DNA of 64,000 bases from Pontibacter sp. HSC-36F09 (GTDB lineage Bacteria > Bacteroidota > Bacteroidia > Cytophagales > Hymenobacteraceae). The notes below the pieces were generated by a model. That model searched no databases. It was not told the origin of the DNA and was given only the letters and a program-made list of their open reading frames with translations. Where the stretch lies: contig NZ_JALKAA010000001.1 in NCBI RefSeq assembly GCF_024171605.1, forward strand, positions 186,001 to 250,000, given 5' to 3'. Position numbers and translations under genes: made by a program. Positions 9,957 to 19,905 of this stretch are shown one piece after another (position 1 is the stretch's first letter; each line of letters opens with the position of its first letter).

Positions 9957-11171
9957 ATGAGAAAATATGCTTTCTTTGCCGGACTTATTGCACTGGTTTT
10001 TTTATGTTTCACGCCAGCTGCAGCCCAATTCAACGTGGGGAAAAACCTCAAAAATAAGATCAACTCTAAGATCAACCAGAAGGTGGATCAGCAGGTTGAC
10101 AAGTCTATAGACGAAACACTGGAAGGCAAAAAAGAAGCTACTGCCGACAAAAGCGATGGAAAGAGCGGTGCTGCCAAAGCAAGCGGGTCAGGATCAGGGG
10201 AAGTGAAAACGAAAGCCTGGAGCAAGTACGATTTTGTGCCGGGTGACAAGGTACTGTTTGCAGATAATCTTTCGGGCGAAGAGAACGGTGAGTTTCCATC
10301 GCGTTGGGACCTGAACAAGGGCAACGCCGAGGTAGCCGATTTCGGAGGTGAACCCGTCATCAACATGGTAGCCACCGGCACGAGCATAAAGCCCCTCATG
10401 AAGCGGAAAAACTGGCTCCCCGAAACATTTACCATCGAGATGGACCTCTATTTTGACAGCGACAACCCCAACGTGGCCTATGAAATTTTCCTGGTAGACG
10501 ACATTAATGATTATAAGGAAGAGATCAACGGGCACTTCTGGGAACCGATAGATGTGCGAGCGAACGGCCTCCGGTTCAAAACCTATGGCTCTGTGTCAGA
10601 GGAACTGGAAGCAAAAGGGGTGAGTAACCAGTGGCGCCACCTGTCCATCGCTTTCAACAGGCGCAGCATGAAGGTATACCTGGACGAAGAACGCCTCATT
10701 AACATCCCGAATGTAACGGGTACGCCAACCGGGCTTCGTATAGAAATAGACAAGCGCATTGATGCGAACACAATGGTGAAGAATGTGCTGATTGCGGAAG
10801 GCGGCAAAAAACTGTACGACCAGATGGCGGCCGACGGCAAAATAATTACCTACGGCATCAAGTTCGATGTAAACAAAGCTGATATACGCCCGGAGTCAGC
10901 GGGAACGCTCAGCAGCATCGCCAAACTCATGGAGGAACAGCCTGCCCTTAAGTTCAGCGTGGAAGGCCACACCGACAGCGATGGGGACGACAATGCTAAC
11001 ATGAAACTCAGTCAGCAGCGGGCTGAGGCAGTTAAGACTTACCTGATCGGGCAGGGCATTGCAGCAGAGCGGTTAGAGGCCAAAGGCTTGGGCGAGTCCA
11101 AACCCATCGACAAGAACGCTACGGCCGAAGCCAAGTCGAACAACAGGCGGGTGGAGTTTGTGAAAAAATAA
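9957..11171 (+). CDS. OmpA-family outer membrane protein
   Basis: A 404-residue secreted protein with signal peptide (MRKYAFFAGLIALVFLCFTP, cleavage after AAAQ), a Lys/Asp/Ser-rich low-complexity stretch (~30-85), a beta-rich middle domain (~95-290; FADNLSGEENGEFPSRWDL, LamG/concanavalin-like in appearance), and a C-terminal OmpA peptidoglycan-binding domain (~300-404) with GIKFDVNKADIRPES, EGHTDSDGDD, QRAEAVKTYL and NNRRVEF. It probably links the outer membrane to peptidoglycan. Single gene ended by a strong terminator. Confidence 0.9.
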   Translation: MRKYAFFAGLIALVFLCFTPAAAQFNVGKNLKNKINSKINQKVDQQVDKSIDETLEGKKEATADKSDGKSGAAKASGSGSGEVKTKAWSKYDFVPGDKVLFADNLSGEENGEFPSRWDLNKGNAEVADFGGEPVINMVATGTSIKPLMKRKNWLPETFTIEMDLYFDSDNPNVAYEIFLVDDINDYKEEINGHFWEPIDVRANGLRFKTYGSVSEELEAKGVSNQWRHLSIAFNRRSMKVYLDEERLINIPNVTGTPTGLRIEIDKRIDANTMVKNVLIAEGGKKLYDQMAADGKIITYGIKFDVNKADIRPESAGTLSSIAKLMEEQPALKFSVEGHTDSDGDDNANMKLSQQRAEAVKTYLIGQGIAAERLEAKGLGESKPIDKNATAEAKSNNRRVEFVKK

Positions 11172-11193
11172 AACAACAGGTATACCTGCCGGT

Positions 11194-11234
11194 AACGGGG
11201 GCTGTCGCACGATGCGGCAGCCCCCGTTGTTTTA
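11194..11234 (+). terminator. Intrinsic terminator of the OmpA-family gene
   Basis: An 11-bp GC-rich stem (11194-11204 with 11218-11228), an inner CGCA/TGCG pairing, then a T-rich tail. Confidence 0.85.
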
Positions 11235-11423
11235 TAGCGTTTTATATCCTTATTCAGGTATAGCGCCAACCTGAGTCTTTGCGCACGCTTCACTTTCATC
11301 TACCGCTGGGTTGTACTGCTTCTTGCGCTTCACAATTAAAATAACGTCTATACAACAGCTCCCTTGTAAACATTAGCGCTGATTTACGTTAGATAGGCAG
11401 ATAAATTTGAAAACCTACTCTGC

Positions 11424-13022
11424 ATGAAAAGCTACCACCTGCACGTTGTCTCACTCGCGTGCATCCTCCTTTTTTCCTCAGGCTGCGCCCGGAGGAATTT
11501 CTTTGCGAAAACACCCGTCGTTGATCAGGCGCAATACCAACAGCTTAAAACTGCCTCTCCTGCCGATGTAGACAGTGTGACTGTCATGGCTGGTGAGCAT
11601 TATAAACGCTCCGGGTTCTATAATCTTTTCTGGGGCAAGCACTACCGCGAGGTATGGGCCACGCCTGTCACAGTCAGCGTCTTCGATATGAAAAAGGCCA
11701 AAGGCGGCCTTTCTATCGAGAAGCTCGGGGGAGGTATGCAGACCACCAGCCTCACCCTGATCGATGACAAGGGCTTTACCTACGCGCTGCGCTCGCTGGA
11801 CAAGGACCCGGCCGGCATTCTGCCTAAGTTCTGGGGCAAAACCTTTGTGGCAAACGTGCTCCGCGACCAGACCTCGGCCATCAACCCCTATGCCGCCTTC
11901 GTGCTGCCCACCATGGCTAAGGCAGCAGGTATACCGCACTCAAAACCAGAGCTGGTGTACGTGCTTCCATCCGATACCACCTTCAGAGAATACGGCGACA
12001 GGTTCCAGGACCGCGTGTTCATGATCGAGGAGAAATACAACGACGACCGCACCCTTACACCCATGCTCGGCAACGCGGTGGATATTGCCAGCTCCAAAAA
12101 GATGCTCAATAAACGCTTTGGCGACGATGACCACTTTATCGACCAGCGCGAGTTTGCCCGTGCCCGTCTCTTCGACCTGTTCATCAACGACTGGGACCGG
12201 CACGAAGGCCAGTGGGAATGGGCGGTGTACGACGATGGCAACAACAAACGCTACCGCGCCATCCCCAAAGACCGCGACAACGCCTTCTTTAAGTTTGACG
12301 ATGGCATCATTCCCTGGCTCTTCAGCCGCAAGTGGGCCATCCGGAAGTTCGAGACCTTCGGCCCTAAGTATAGGGATGTGTATGCCCTGATGATGAATGC
12401 CAGCTTTATTGACCAGCGCGCCCTGACTGAACTGACTGCGGAGGACTACCGGCAACTTGCCACCGAACTGCAGGCATCCCTGACAGACGAGGTCATTGAA
12501 CGGGCTATCCGCCAGTTTCCGCCCAAGGTATACGACCAGCTGGGTGAACGGACGATCCGCACGCTCAAAAGCCGCCGCGACCTGCTGCCGCAGGCCGCTC
12601 AGGAATTTTACCTGCACCTGGCCAAGAACCCATTGGTGATCGGGACTGATCAGGAAGAGCGGTTTGAGGTGGAGCGCCTGAACGACGAAGAGACAGAAGT
12701 GAAGGTGATCCGGTTGTCTGACGATAAACAGGTATACCACCGGGTGTTCAAACGCAGCGAAACCAAACAGATCACCCTGCAGGGGCTGGCCGAGGACGAC
12801 GAATTTGAAGTGAAGGGTGATGTGAGCAAAGGTATACGCATCGTGATTGTGGGTGGCCGCGGTGAAGACGAGATCAAAGACAAATCGAATGTGAAAGGCT
12901 GGCGCCGCAAAACCATTGTGTATGACACCAAACGGGGTACCGAAATCGAATTTGGACCCGAAACCGTCGATAAAACCACCAGCGACGTTAGAGTACACGC
13001 CTTTGACAGGGAGGGTCACTAA
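11424..13022 (+). CDS. Lipoprotein with kinase-like core (tandem paralogue 1)
   Basis: A 532-residue protein with lipoprotein signal (FSSGC, Cys21). The region 50-300 is conserved with the next gene: AGEHYKRSGFYNLFWGKHYR, KGGLSIEKLGGGMQT, LRSLDKDPA, then NDWDRHEGQWEW (255-266) and IPKDRDNAFFKF (280-291). The DxDRHxGQW ... DRDNAF pairing resembles the catalytic and metal-binding loops of FAM20/HipA/PI-kinase-like folds (my inference; no enzyme activity is claimed). The C-terminal ~120 residues (VVGG-type VIVGGRGEDEIKD, ending VHAFDREGH) look like the region that in larger Bacteroidota proteins precedes a BamA/D15-type beta-barrel; here the protein stops there. 38 bp upstream of its paralogue. 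Confidence 0.7.
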   Translation: MKSYHLHVVSLACILLFSSGCARRNFFAKTPVVDQAQYQQLKTASPADVDSVTVMAGEHYKRSGFYNLFWGKHYREVWATPVTVSVFDMKKAKGGLSIEKLGGGMQTTSLTLIDDKGFTYALRSLDKDPAGILPKFWGKTFVANVLRDQTSAINPYAAFVLPTMAKAAGIPHSKPELVYVLPSDTTFREYGDRFQDRVFMIEEKYNDDRTLTPMLGNAVDIASSKKMLNKRFGDDDHFIDQREFARARLFDLFINDWDRHEGQWEWAVYDDGNNKRYRAIPKDRDNAFFKFDDGIIPWLFSRKWAIRKFETFGPKYRDVYALMMNASFIDQRALTELTAEDYRQLATELQASLTDEVIERAIRQFPPKVYDQLGERTIRTLKSRRDLLPQAAQEFYLHLAKNPLVIGTDQEERFEVERLNDEETEVKVIRLSDDKQVYHRVFKRSETKQITLQGLAEDDEFEVKGDVSKGIRIVIVGGRGEDEIKDKSNVKGWRRKTIVYDTKRGTEIEFGPETVDKTTSDVRVHAFDREGH

Positions 13023-13060
13023 CCAACCCTTCCGCAAAGCACCAATTGACACCCCGTACC

Positions 13061-14691
13061 ATGCACCCTAAACGTTATTATCACTTTACTAATACCCTTT
13101 TCTGTTTGCTAGGCCTGTTTATGGCAGGCTGTATCGGCAACAAGTACACACATAGCCTGCAGCAGGTGCCCCCTCCTGCCCAATCTGCTGCTGCTATACC
13201 TGCCTACACCGACAGCACCATCACGGTAGCTGTTGGGGAACACTACGGTCGCAGCGGGCTGCACACGTTCTTCTATGGCAAGCACTACCGCCCTGCCTGG
13301 ACTACGCCGGTCGAATTCAGGGTACTGGACCTCAGCACCGAGAAAGGTGGCCTGTCGCCTACCCAACAGGGCGGCAGCCGGCAGACCAAGAACCTGCGCC
13401 TGGAGACTGCTGACGGTAAAGAATACGTGCTTCGCTCGGTGGATAAAGATCCTGCCACGGCACTTCCTGAAAAGTGGCAGCAAAGCTATGCCGCCAACAT
13501 CATCCGCGATGCGACTTCCGCCACTCACCCGTATGCAGCCCTTGTGCTGCCTCCCATGGCCGAAGCCATCGGGATACACCACACTAAGCCGGAACTGGTT
13601 TATATACCGCACGATCCACGCCTGGGCGAGTATCTAGAGGATTTCGGTGGTATGGTCGCGCTGATGGAGATCAGACCAAACGATGACTTGTCCGGCGAGC
13701 CGGGGATGGGGAACTCTGAAAACATCAAAAGCACCCGGGCCATGCTCAAGGACCGCTTCTTCGAAAACGACAGCCACGTGGACGCCCGTTACTACCTGCG
13801 TGCCCGCCTCTTCGATATGCTGATCGGTGACTGGAGCCGGCACGAAGACAACTGGCGCTGGGCGCAGTATAAGCACGACGACGTAAAAGTATACCAGGCC
13901 GTTCCCCGCGACCGTGATAATGTATTCTACAAGCTCAATGATGCGATCATTCCCTGGCTCTTCATGCGCACGGGCCTGAAAAAACACTTCCGGACGTATA
14001 GTGATAACTTGTCAAACCTGGATGACCTGAACAGAAGCGGCCGCAACCTGGACGAAACCATACTCGCCAGTCTCTCCTATCAGGAATGGATGGAAGTGGC
14101 TGACAGCGTAAGCAGCGCGCTTACAGATGAGGTAGTCGAACAGTCGTTCCGGCAAATGCCCGATAATATTTACCAGCTCACGGCTACCCCCATTATGGCC
14201 CAACTGAAGTCCCGACGCGACAAACTGAACAAGTCCATCCAAAAGTACTACAAAAGTTTAATGCGGGAGGCGATCGTCGTGGGGACTGACAAGCACGAAA
14301 GATTTGAAATTGAGGTACTGTCTGCTGACGAGGTGCGGGTACAGGTAACAAGATCAACAAAGAGGGGAAAGAGCGACGACAGCTATTTAACCGGGTGTTT
14401 CAGGCCTCCGACACAAAAGAGATCCACCTGTACGGCCTCAACGGCGATGATGAGTTTATAGTGAAGGGGGAAAACCGGCCAAAGATCAAAATCAAGGTAT
14501 GGGGTGGCGCTGGCGAGGACAGCTATACCGTGAAAGGCCCCAAGCGTATGGCCCGGCGCATCTCGGTAGAAGACACGGAATACCGCAACTCTTATGACCT
14601 GAGTCCGGGCACCCGCCAAAAGACCAATCAAAACCCACCGGCCAACCAGTTTGATGCCGAAGGCTGGCTGCTGCGCTACTACCTGGATTAG
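13061..14691 (+). pseudogene. Lipoprotein with kinase-like core (tandem paralogue 2), frameshifted
   Basis: Paralogue of the preceding gene: lipoprotein signal (FMAGC), VGEHYGRSGLHTFFYGKHYR, RSVDKDPA, GDWSRHEDNWRW and VPRDRDNVFYKL. The first frame continues past homology to a stop at 14461. The homologous C-terminus (NRVFQASDTKEIHLYGLNGD ... VWGGAGEDSYTVKG) is in the +1-shifted frame ending at 14691. The break falls at about 14347-14353 (VQVT to KINKEGKERR), consistent with loss of one base. It may be a real inactivation or a sequencing error. I prefer the ATG at 13061 to the TTG at 13046. Like its neighbour it lacks a C-terminal barrel. Confidence 0.75.
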
Positions 14692-14710
14692 AAAAATAAC
14701 AAGCACAAAA

Positions 14711-14752
14711 AAGAAGGAGCCAGTCTTAGCAACTGGCTCCTTCTTTTTTTAT
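14711..14752 (+). terminator. Intrinsic terminator after the tandem lipoprotein genes
   Basis: A 14-bp stem (14711-14724 with 14732-14745), 7-nt loop, T8-type run. The A-rich left side could also stop the convergent small gene. Confidence 0.85.
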
Positions 14753-14764
14753 CTAACTATCAGA

Positions 14765-14983
14765 CTATTTCTTTTTGCCTTGGTCATTCGAGTCTTTTGC
14801 GTTCCAGGCGCCCTGTCCCTGCTGTTGGCTGGCACTGGCTTTTGTGCCAGCCGTACCTAGATCGGTAGCACCTTTATGGTTCGCCTCGTTCGAATAATCC
14901 TTAGGCATCGGCTGTGAATTTGCGCCTTTTTCTGGTTTATGTCTATTTTTATTCTCTTCTGAATTATGCTTGTTCGTTGCCAT
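14765..14983 (-). CDS. Small hydrophilic, probably disordered protein
   Basis: A 72-residue protein (MATNKHNSEENKNRHKPEKG ...) rich in Asn, Lys, Gly, Gln and Ala, with no hydrophobic core, no Cys and no signal peptide. The composition resembles stress-associated hydrophilins, but no family is recognised. The start at 14983 is preferred to 15004, which only adds seven residues. It stands alone between convergent terminator and divergent spacer. Confidence 0.55.
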   Translation of the reverse strand: MATNKHNSEENKNRHKPEKGANSQPMPKDYSNEANHKGATDLGTAGTKASASQQQGQGAWNAKDSNDQGKKK

Positions 14984-15080
14984 ATCTCTGCTGTTTTTCG
15001 TCAACTCAAGCCCGCAACTCTTACGGACGTTTCCTTAGTAGGTACGGTTGGCCGCTTGGGTGGGTTGTCGATGAAAAGGG

Positions 15081-15833
15081 CTACAGCTGTTTGTTCAGCA
15101 CGGTAGCTGAAGCCTGAGCGGCCGGCAAGATCAACACTTCAGCGATGTTGACATGGGCAGGACGTGTGACCATAAAGGTGATCAGATCGGCAATATCTTC
15201 TGCGCGCAACGGTTCATAGCCCTGGTAGACGCCGGCAGCTCGCTCCTTGTCGCCTTTAAAGCGAACTTCCGAAAATTCCGTCTCCACCAGACCCGGATTC
15301 ACTTCCGATACTTTTATACCTTCCTGCACCAGGTCGATGCGCATACCTTTGGAGATGGCATCCACTGCAAACTTAGAAGCGCAATACACGTTCCCGTTGG
15401 CGTATACCTCCTTCCCGGCAATAGAACCGATGTTGATGATATGGCCCTGCTTTCGGGCAATCATAAGTGGAAGCACCGCATGCGTCACGTAGAGCAAGCC
15501 CTTCACATTGATATCGAGCATGGCATCCCAGTCGCTCAGGCTGCCACTTTGCACCGGCGCCAGGCCATGTGCATTGCCGGCGTTGTTCACCAGCACGTCT
15601 ATACCTTTCCAGTCATCGGGCAGGCTGCTGAAGGCGTCAGCCACGGCCTCGCGGTCGCGCACGTCAAAAGCTAGCGTGTACACCGGCACCTCTGTGATCT
15701 GCTGCTGCAGCTCCTGCAGGCGCTCAGTTCTGCGGCCAGTTGCTATGATGTGATAGCCAGCCTTGGCCAATGCCAGGGCCGTAGCGCGGCCTATACCTGA
15801 TGTAGCTCCTGTTACAAGTGCAATGCGTGCCAT
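15081..15833 (-). CDS. SDR-family oxidoreductase (YdfG-like)
   Basis: A 250-residue short-chain dehydrogenase/reductase. It has the Rossmann glycine motif TGATSGIGRA (8-17), a basic RR after beta-2 favouring NADP(H), NNAG, catalytic Ser in NIGSIAGKE, and YCASK with catalytic Tyr and Lys. ITFMVTRPAHVNIAEVLILP near the C-terminus is typical of the YdfG-type NADP-dependent 3-hydroxy-acid/serine dehydrogenase group. The physiological substrate is unknown. It starts 1 bp after porT stops on the same strand, so it is the last gene of ubiE-porT-SDR. Confidence 0.9.
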   Translation of the reverse strand: MARIALVTGATSGIGRATALALAKAGYHIIATGRRTERLQELQQQITEVPVYTLAFDVRDREAVADAFSSLPDDWKGIDVLVNNAGNAHGLAPVQSGSLSDWDAMLDINVKGLLYVTHAVLPLMIARKQGHIINIGSIAGKEVYANGNVYCASKFAVDAISKGMRIDLVQEGIKVSEVNPGLVETEFSEVRFKGDKERAAGVYQGYEPLRAEDIADLITFMVTRPAHVNIAEVLILPAAQASATVLNKQL

Positions 15834-15834
15834 A

Positions 15835-16593
15835 TTATTCGAAATGGAAGATTAATGAAATGTTACGGGTAGTCATTTTATCGATCAGATAACTGTATTC
15901 CCCCCCGGAGTTACTTTTCTGATTCATGAGCCCGTGAGAGAAGCGTAGCTCCGGCGCAAACTTGAAGTACGGATAGAAAACATCCAGACCAACGCCATAC
16001 TCTATTGACAGGTCATTGCGATTAATGCGTAGCAGGTCCTTATTCTGTGTATGCTTGGTATTGCCCAGCACCCGACTGGCCTTTACTCCGCCTACCATGT
16101 ACATCCTGAAGTTGCCACGGCGCTTCGCTCTATACTTGAGCAGCACCGGCAGTTCAATCACAGGTGAGGCAAAGGTTGTGTTATCAAAGTTTCCGCCTTC
16201 CCCTTCTGGCACACTTCCACCTTCAAAATCGATGCTGCGGCCATAGAAGCCTACACCCGGCACAAAGCGGGCATCCAGATATTCGAGCAGGCGCACGTTT
16301 AGCACCAGACCAGGATAAAAGCCCAGGCTGTTCATGGTGTTTACCTGCGTGCCACCAGCTACCTGATCCGCATACGCCTGTGAGTGCTCAATGTAGTACT
16401 TCGAATAAGACATGCCCAGGTAGAAGCCGTAATGAATGCGCTTTTCATCGTAGCCAGGCTTATTCTCGCCTCTTACTTTCTGAGTCTGGGCCTGTACCTG
16501 TGTAGCACTAGCCAGAAAAGTCAGTAAAAATACCGTAAAGCTTATTTTTTTCCGGTGTAGATGGAGCTGATTCCAAATGTAAGTGAATGCCAT
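15835..16593 (-). CDS. porT: PorT-family outer membrane protein (type IX secretion)
   Basis: A 252-residue beta-barrel-type protein: signal peptide (positively charged HRKK, hydrophobic [14 protein letters not shown], cleavage after VQAQ), then alternating aromatic strands ending in the terminal Phe-containing strand ISLIFHFE. Its length, its [21 protein letters not shown] opening and its position directly behind ubiE match the PorT (SprT) component of the T9SS in Bacteroidota. The start overlaps the end of ubiE by 52 bp, implying co-transcription. Presence of PorT implies the organism has T9SS, but the other por genes are not in this window. Confidence 0.85.
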   Translation of the reverse strand: MAFTYIWNQLHLHRKKISFTVFLLTFLASATQVQAQTQKVRGENKPGYDEKRIHYGFYLGMSYSKYYIEHSQAYADQVAGGTQVNTMNSLGFYPGLVLNVRLLEYLDARFVPGVGFYGRSIDFEGGSVPEGEGGNFDNTTFASPVIELPVLLKYRAKRRGNFRMYMVGGVKASRVLGNTKHTQNKDLLRINRNDLSIEYGVGLDVFYPYFKFAPELRFSHGLMNQKSNSGGEYSYLIDKMTTRNISLIFHFE

Positions 16594-17264
16594 TTTGTTT
16601 GTTTAAAGCCAACTTCTTCAAAGATGTTCAGGAATTTCTTGCCGTCCGGAAAGGCCTGCACCGACTCGGGCAGGTAGGTATAGGCGGCACGGTCCTTAGA
16701 AACGAATTTACCTACCATCGGTAGTATATTCTTAAAATAAAATTGATACAGCTGCTTCATCGGGAAGCTTTGCGGGTTGGAGAACTCCAGCACCACAGCT
16801 GTACCGCCCGGTTTGAGCACACGTTGCATCTCAGACAGGCCCTGCTTCAGGTTTTCGAAGTTACGCACCCCAAAGGCCACCGTAATCGCATCAAAGCTGT
16901 TGTCTTCAAACGGCAGGTTCTCAGAGTCCCCGTACTTCAGCTCGATTCTGTGGGCTAGTCCTTTGCGCTTCAGTTTTTCACGACCCACAGCCAGCATGCC
17001 TTCCGAAATGTCAACGCCTGTGATCTTATCAGGGTTAAGGCTCAGTGCCTCGATCGCAAAGTCGGCTGTGCCTGTGGCAATGTCCAGGATCTGCTTCGGT
17101 TTTTCGGCCTTAAGCAGGCTCACTGCTTTTTTGCGCCAGATGATGTCGATACCGGCACTCAGGAAGTGGTTCAGAAAATCGTATTTGCCCGCAATGTTGT
17201 CGAACATCTGAGCAACCTGCGATTTCTTATCGTTATTCTGGTCTTTGTAGGGTACTACCGCCAT
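16542..17264 (-). CDS. ubiE: Demethylmenaquinone methyltransferase
   Basis: Catalyses the last C-methylation of menaquinone (and ubiquinone where present) with SAM. The 240-residue protein has the class I SAM motif [16 protein letters not shown], the UbiE signatures KAVSLLKA and [20 protein letters not shown], and [23 protein letters not shown]. Bacteroidota use menaquinone, so menG activity is expected. First gene of a three-gene minus-strand cluster with porT and an SDR gene. Confidence 0.97.
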   Translation of the reverse strand: MAVVPYKDQNNDKKSQVAQMFDNIAGKYDFLNHFLSAGIDIIWRKKAVSLLKAEKPKQILDIATGTADFAIEALSLNPDKITGVDISEGMLAVGREKLKRKGLAHRIELKYGDSENLPFEDNSFDAITVAFGVRNFENLKQGLSEMQRVLKPGGTAVVLEFSNPQSFPMKQLYQFYFKNILPMVGKFVSKDRAAYTYLPESVQAFPDGKKFLNIFEEVGFKQTKWHSLTFGISSIYTGKK

Positions 17265-17344
17265 GGGTTATGCTTATGTAATAAAAGAACAAAAATACTC
17301 TAACTGTAACTATTATGCACCGTTTGTGTTCCATTATTATAAAA

Positions 17345-17374
17345 AAACAGGCTGAGCGAATGCCCAGCCTGTTT
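17345..17374 (-). terminator. Intrinsic terminator of the TPR/PD40/OmpA gene
   Basis: A 10-bp stem (17345-17354 with 17365-17374). On the minus strand it is followed by a T-run (A-tract 17341-17347 on the plus strand). Confidence 0.8.
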
Positions 17375-17400
17375 ATATTTATACAATCTGATCAGGCAAA

Positions 17401-19398
17401 TTAGTTTACAGGCACTTCCTGCTCTGTGTCCTGACGCTGAATGATTCTGAACTCTGTTCTTCTGTTCAGCTGCATGTTGTCTGCAGAGTTGTTAGTAGCA
17501 ACCGGACGACGCTCGCCGTAGCTCACTGTCACGAGTCTGCGCGCAGAGATGCCTTGCTGCACCAGGTAATCGTAGGCAGCATTAGCACGGTTCTCACCAA
17601 GCGTCATGTTGTACTGCTCGCTGGCGCGTGAGTCGGTGTGACCTTCGATGCTAACGTTCACGTTCGGGTTGGCTTTCATGAAGGCTGCCACTGCATCCAG
17701 CTCACGAATAGACTCGGCACGCAGTTCGTACTTGTCAGTATCGTAGTAGATGTTTTTGAACTCCATAGAAGCGATGGCGTCTTTACCTGCCAAGGTAGGA
17801 GCACCTGGGCTTACACGCGTCGAATCACCGAAATCGATGTAGAAGTTCTGCTCGATGGTAGCCGTGTCGTTCAATACCATTGGCATTTCGAAAGACTCTG
17901 TCGTCAGCACCTGACCATCTTTTGTGATCTCCACCTGGTACGTACGTCCAGAGAGGATACGCAGGTCATACAGACCATCTTCCTGCTTTGTCACGTCGCG
18001 GTAAGAAATCGGACGCTTGTCAGCCTGTTGTCCGTTGAAAACAAGCTCCAGGCCAGGTATAGCCAGGCTGTCGTTCGTTGCATACACACGGCCAGTCACA
18101 CGGGCGGCACGGATGTAGTTGATGGTGTAGATATCTTTTTCGCCGTAGCCACCGATGCGGTAAGAAGACAGGTAAGCGTAGCTTCCGTCCGGGCTCAGGC
18201 GATAGTATGTGTCGTCGTCTGGCGTGTTAACCGGGTAACCCAGGTTCTCAGGACGCGCGAAACGCTTGGCAACAGAGTCGTATTTGGCTACGAAGATGTC
18301 ATAACCACCCATGGTGTTGTGTCCGCGTGAAGCAAAATAGATCGAGCCGTCAGAAGCCATGTACGGGCTGTCGTCATCAAACTTAGTGTTGATGGCGGCA
18401 CCTACGTTGCGAGGCTTGCCCCACTCACCGTTGCGCTGACGCTGTGATACGTAAATATCCAGGTCGCCGTCTTCAGAGTAGTGGCTGGTTGAGAAGTAAA
18501 GACGCTGGTTGTCCGGCGTGATAAAGGCATCTGACTCGAAGTCTGCCGTGTTGATGTTAGAACCGATGCTCTTGGCATCACCCCACGAACCGTCACCTTG
18601 ACGCTCAGCGTACATGATGTCACCGTTGTTTACAGAGCGGTAGAGCAGCATCTTGGTGTCATTGTCAAACAACTGAATAGAAGCATCGTGGCCTGAGCTT
18701 TTCAGGTTACCGGCGATAGAGCGTGGTTGCTCCCACTCGTCGCCCTGGACACGGCGTGTTTCGTAGATGTCTTCGAAATACTCACCGTCAGAGGCTTTGG
18801 CACTGTTCTGATTGTTACCGGCGCTGCGTGAAGTGAACAGCAGGTAGTTGTCATCAGAAGAGATTACCGGGCTGTGCTCGGAGTACTCCGTGTTCACTAC
18901 GCCACCAAGGTTTTTCACGAAGATGTCCTTCGGGTTGGCTACTTCCTTCTGGGCGTTGCGGCTGTGCTGGATCAGCATGGCTACCTCTTCGCGGCGCCAG
19001 TCATCACGCTTACGCACGTTCGGAATATAAGCCTGGTAGTGCTTAATGGCATCGTCGAAACGGTAGTTGATGTGATTGATACGGCCCAGCCAGTATTCAA
19101 TGTCACGATCTACATTAGGCTTTACAGATTGTGCTTTGTTGATGTACTCTGCAGCTTTCTCCTTATCGAAAGTCATGTAGCTGATACCCGCAAAGTAGAG
19201 GGCTTCAGCATTGTTTGGGTCGTTGGCCAGCACTTGCTCATAATAAGGCAAGGCAGCGCGGTAGTTTTCACGGTCAAAAAATTTGTTTCCAGTCCGTACC
19301 AGCTTTCTGTTACTCTGTGCATCTACCGTGTAGGCACTCACACAGGTAACTGCCAGCGCTAAGGAAAGCCGTGAAAATAATTTGGCTAAATTATTCAT
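17401..19398 (-). CDS. TPR/PD40/OmpA envelope protein (PorE-like architecture)
   Basis: A 665-residue secreted protein with signal peptide (cleavage after VDAQ), TPR-like helices (~30-150; YYEQVLANDPNNAEALYFAG), a WD40-like PD40 propeller (~165-420; repeats such as SSDDNYLLFTS, TPDNQRLYFSTS, ASDGSIYFAS and SPDGSYAYLS), a carboxypeptidase-regulatory-like beta domain (~430-525), and a C-terminal OmpA domain (~545-665; IYYDTDKYELRAES, EGHTDSRAS, LNRRTEF). This order is that of PorE, the peptidoglycan-binding T9SS component, but many Bacteroidota paralogues share it and this one lacks a lipobox, so PorE identity is only possible. Monocistronic with its own terminator. Confidence 0.85.
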   Translation of the reverse strand: MNNLAKLFSRLSLALAVTCVSAYTVDAQSNRKLVRTGNKFFDRENYRAALPYYEQVLANDPNNAEALYFAGISYMTFDKEKAAEYINKAQSVKPNVDRDIEYWLGRINHINYRFDDAIKHYQAYIPNVRKRDDWRREEVAMLIQHSRNAQKEVANPKDIFVKNLGGVVNTEYSEHSPVISSDDNYLLFTSRSAGNNQNSAKASDGEYFEDIYETRRVQGDEWEQPRSIAGNLKSSGHDASIQLFDNDTKMLLYRSVNNGDIMYAERQGDGSWGDAKSIGSNINTADFESDAFITPDNQRLYFSTSHYSEDGDLDIYVSQRQRNGEWGKPRNVGAAINTKFDDDSPYMASDGSIYFASRGHNTMGGYDIFVAKYDSVAKRFARPENLGYPVNTPDDDTYYRLSPDGSYAYLSSYRIGGYGEKDIYTINYIRAARVTGRVYATNDSLAIPGLELVFNGQQADKRPISYRDVTKQEDGLYDLRILSGRTYQVEITKDGQVLTTESFEMPMVLNDTATIEQNFYIDFGDSTRVSPGAPTLAGKDAIASMEFKNIYYDTDKYELRAESIRELDAVAAFMKANPNVNVSIEGHTDSRASEQYNMTLGENRANAAYDYLVQQGISARRLVTVSYGERRPVATNNSADNMQLNRRTEFRIIQRQDTEQEVPVN

Positions 19399-19905
19399 GC
19401 TGTAAAGGGTTTTTTTATACTTATTGTTTGTATGGAAATATGTGTTAATCTCTTCTTGAAGAATGCGACAAAGGCCTGCCCACCTGTTTGATCCGGTATG
19501 CCGGCGGCTTACTACCCTTATCCTACTGTGTTATTTCATTCCTTCCCCACACCCAACAACATCCCCCTTACGCTACTAACGCCATAATAGATTCACTAAT
19601 ATCTATTTTTATATACTATCGCAGTAACCCAACTCCAGATCAGAGAGCAAATATATTAAAATATACATATAAACTATATACGTTTCTGGATTATTTAGCA
19701 AAACGTTTTGCAACTCATCTTAGTGTCACCTTGGTATACCTGGTCGGTACAGCTTGCGGCTCAATCAATACATGTTAACTAAAATAATAGTAATTTTGGC
19801 AAATCTGCCACGCGCCTTCCATCTCAGGCAAGCGCGCGTACCGTAAATTAAAATTGCCACATCAGCAGGCCAACTAGCGGCCCGGTGGCTTAAGCTAGCA
19901 ACAGC
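19399..19905. other. 507-bp divergent intergenic region
   Basis: Separates the minus-strand OmpA/TPR gene from engB. It is A+T-rich around 19580-19700. The open frame 19488-19778 shows no protein features and is not called. TAATTTTG at 19791-19798 matches the -7 consensus for rightward transcription, and a GGTATACCTGG motif is at about 19733. No RNA gene is recognised. Confidence 0.45.
19791..19798 (+). promoter_or_regulatory. Possible -7 element (TAATTTTG) for engB
   Basis: A perfect TAnnTTTG match 108 bases before engB. The long leader and absent -33 box make it tentative. Confidence 0.35.

Noticed and set aside
9718..9960. 80-codon ORF before the OmpA-family gene
   Set aside because: Ends in very A+T-rich DNA with low-complexity Tyr/Ile/Leu residues; it overlaps the OmpA start and the probable promoter.
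11940..13052. 370-codon ORF antisense to the first tandem lipoprotein gene
   Set aside because: The plus-strand protein has a lipobox and conserved motifs shared with its paralogue; the antisense frame does not persist in the paralogue.
19488..19778. 96-codon ORF upstream of engB
   Set aside because: Runs through A+T-rich promoter DNA, no recognisable features.
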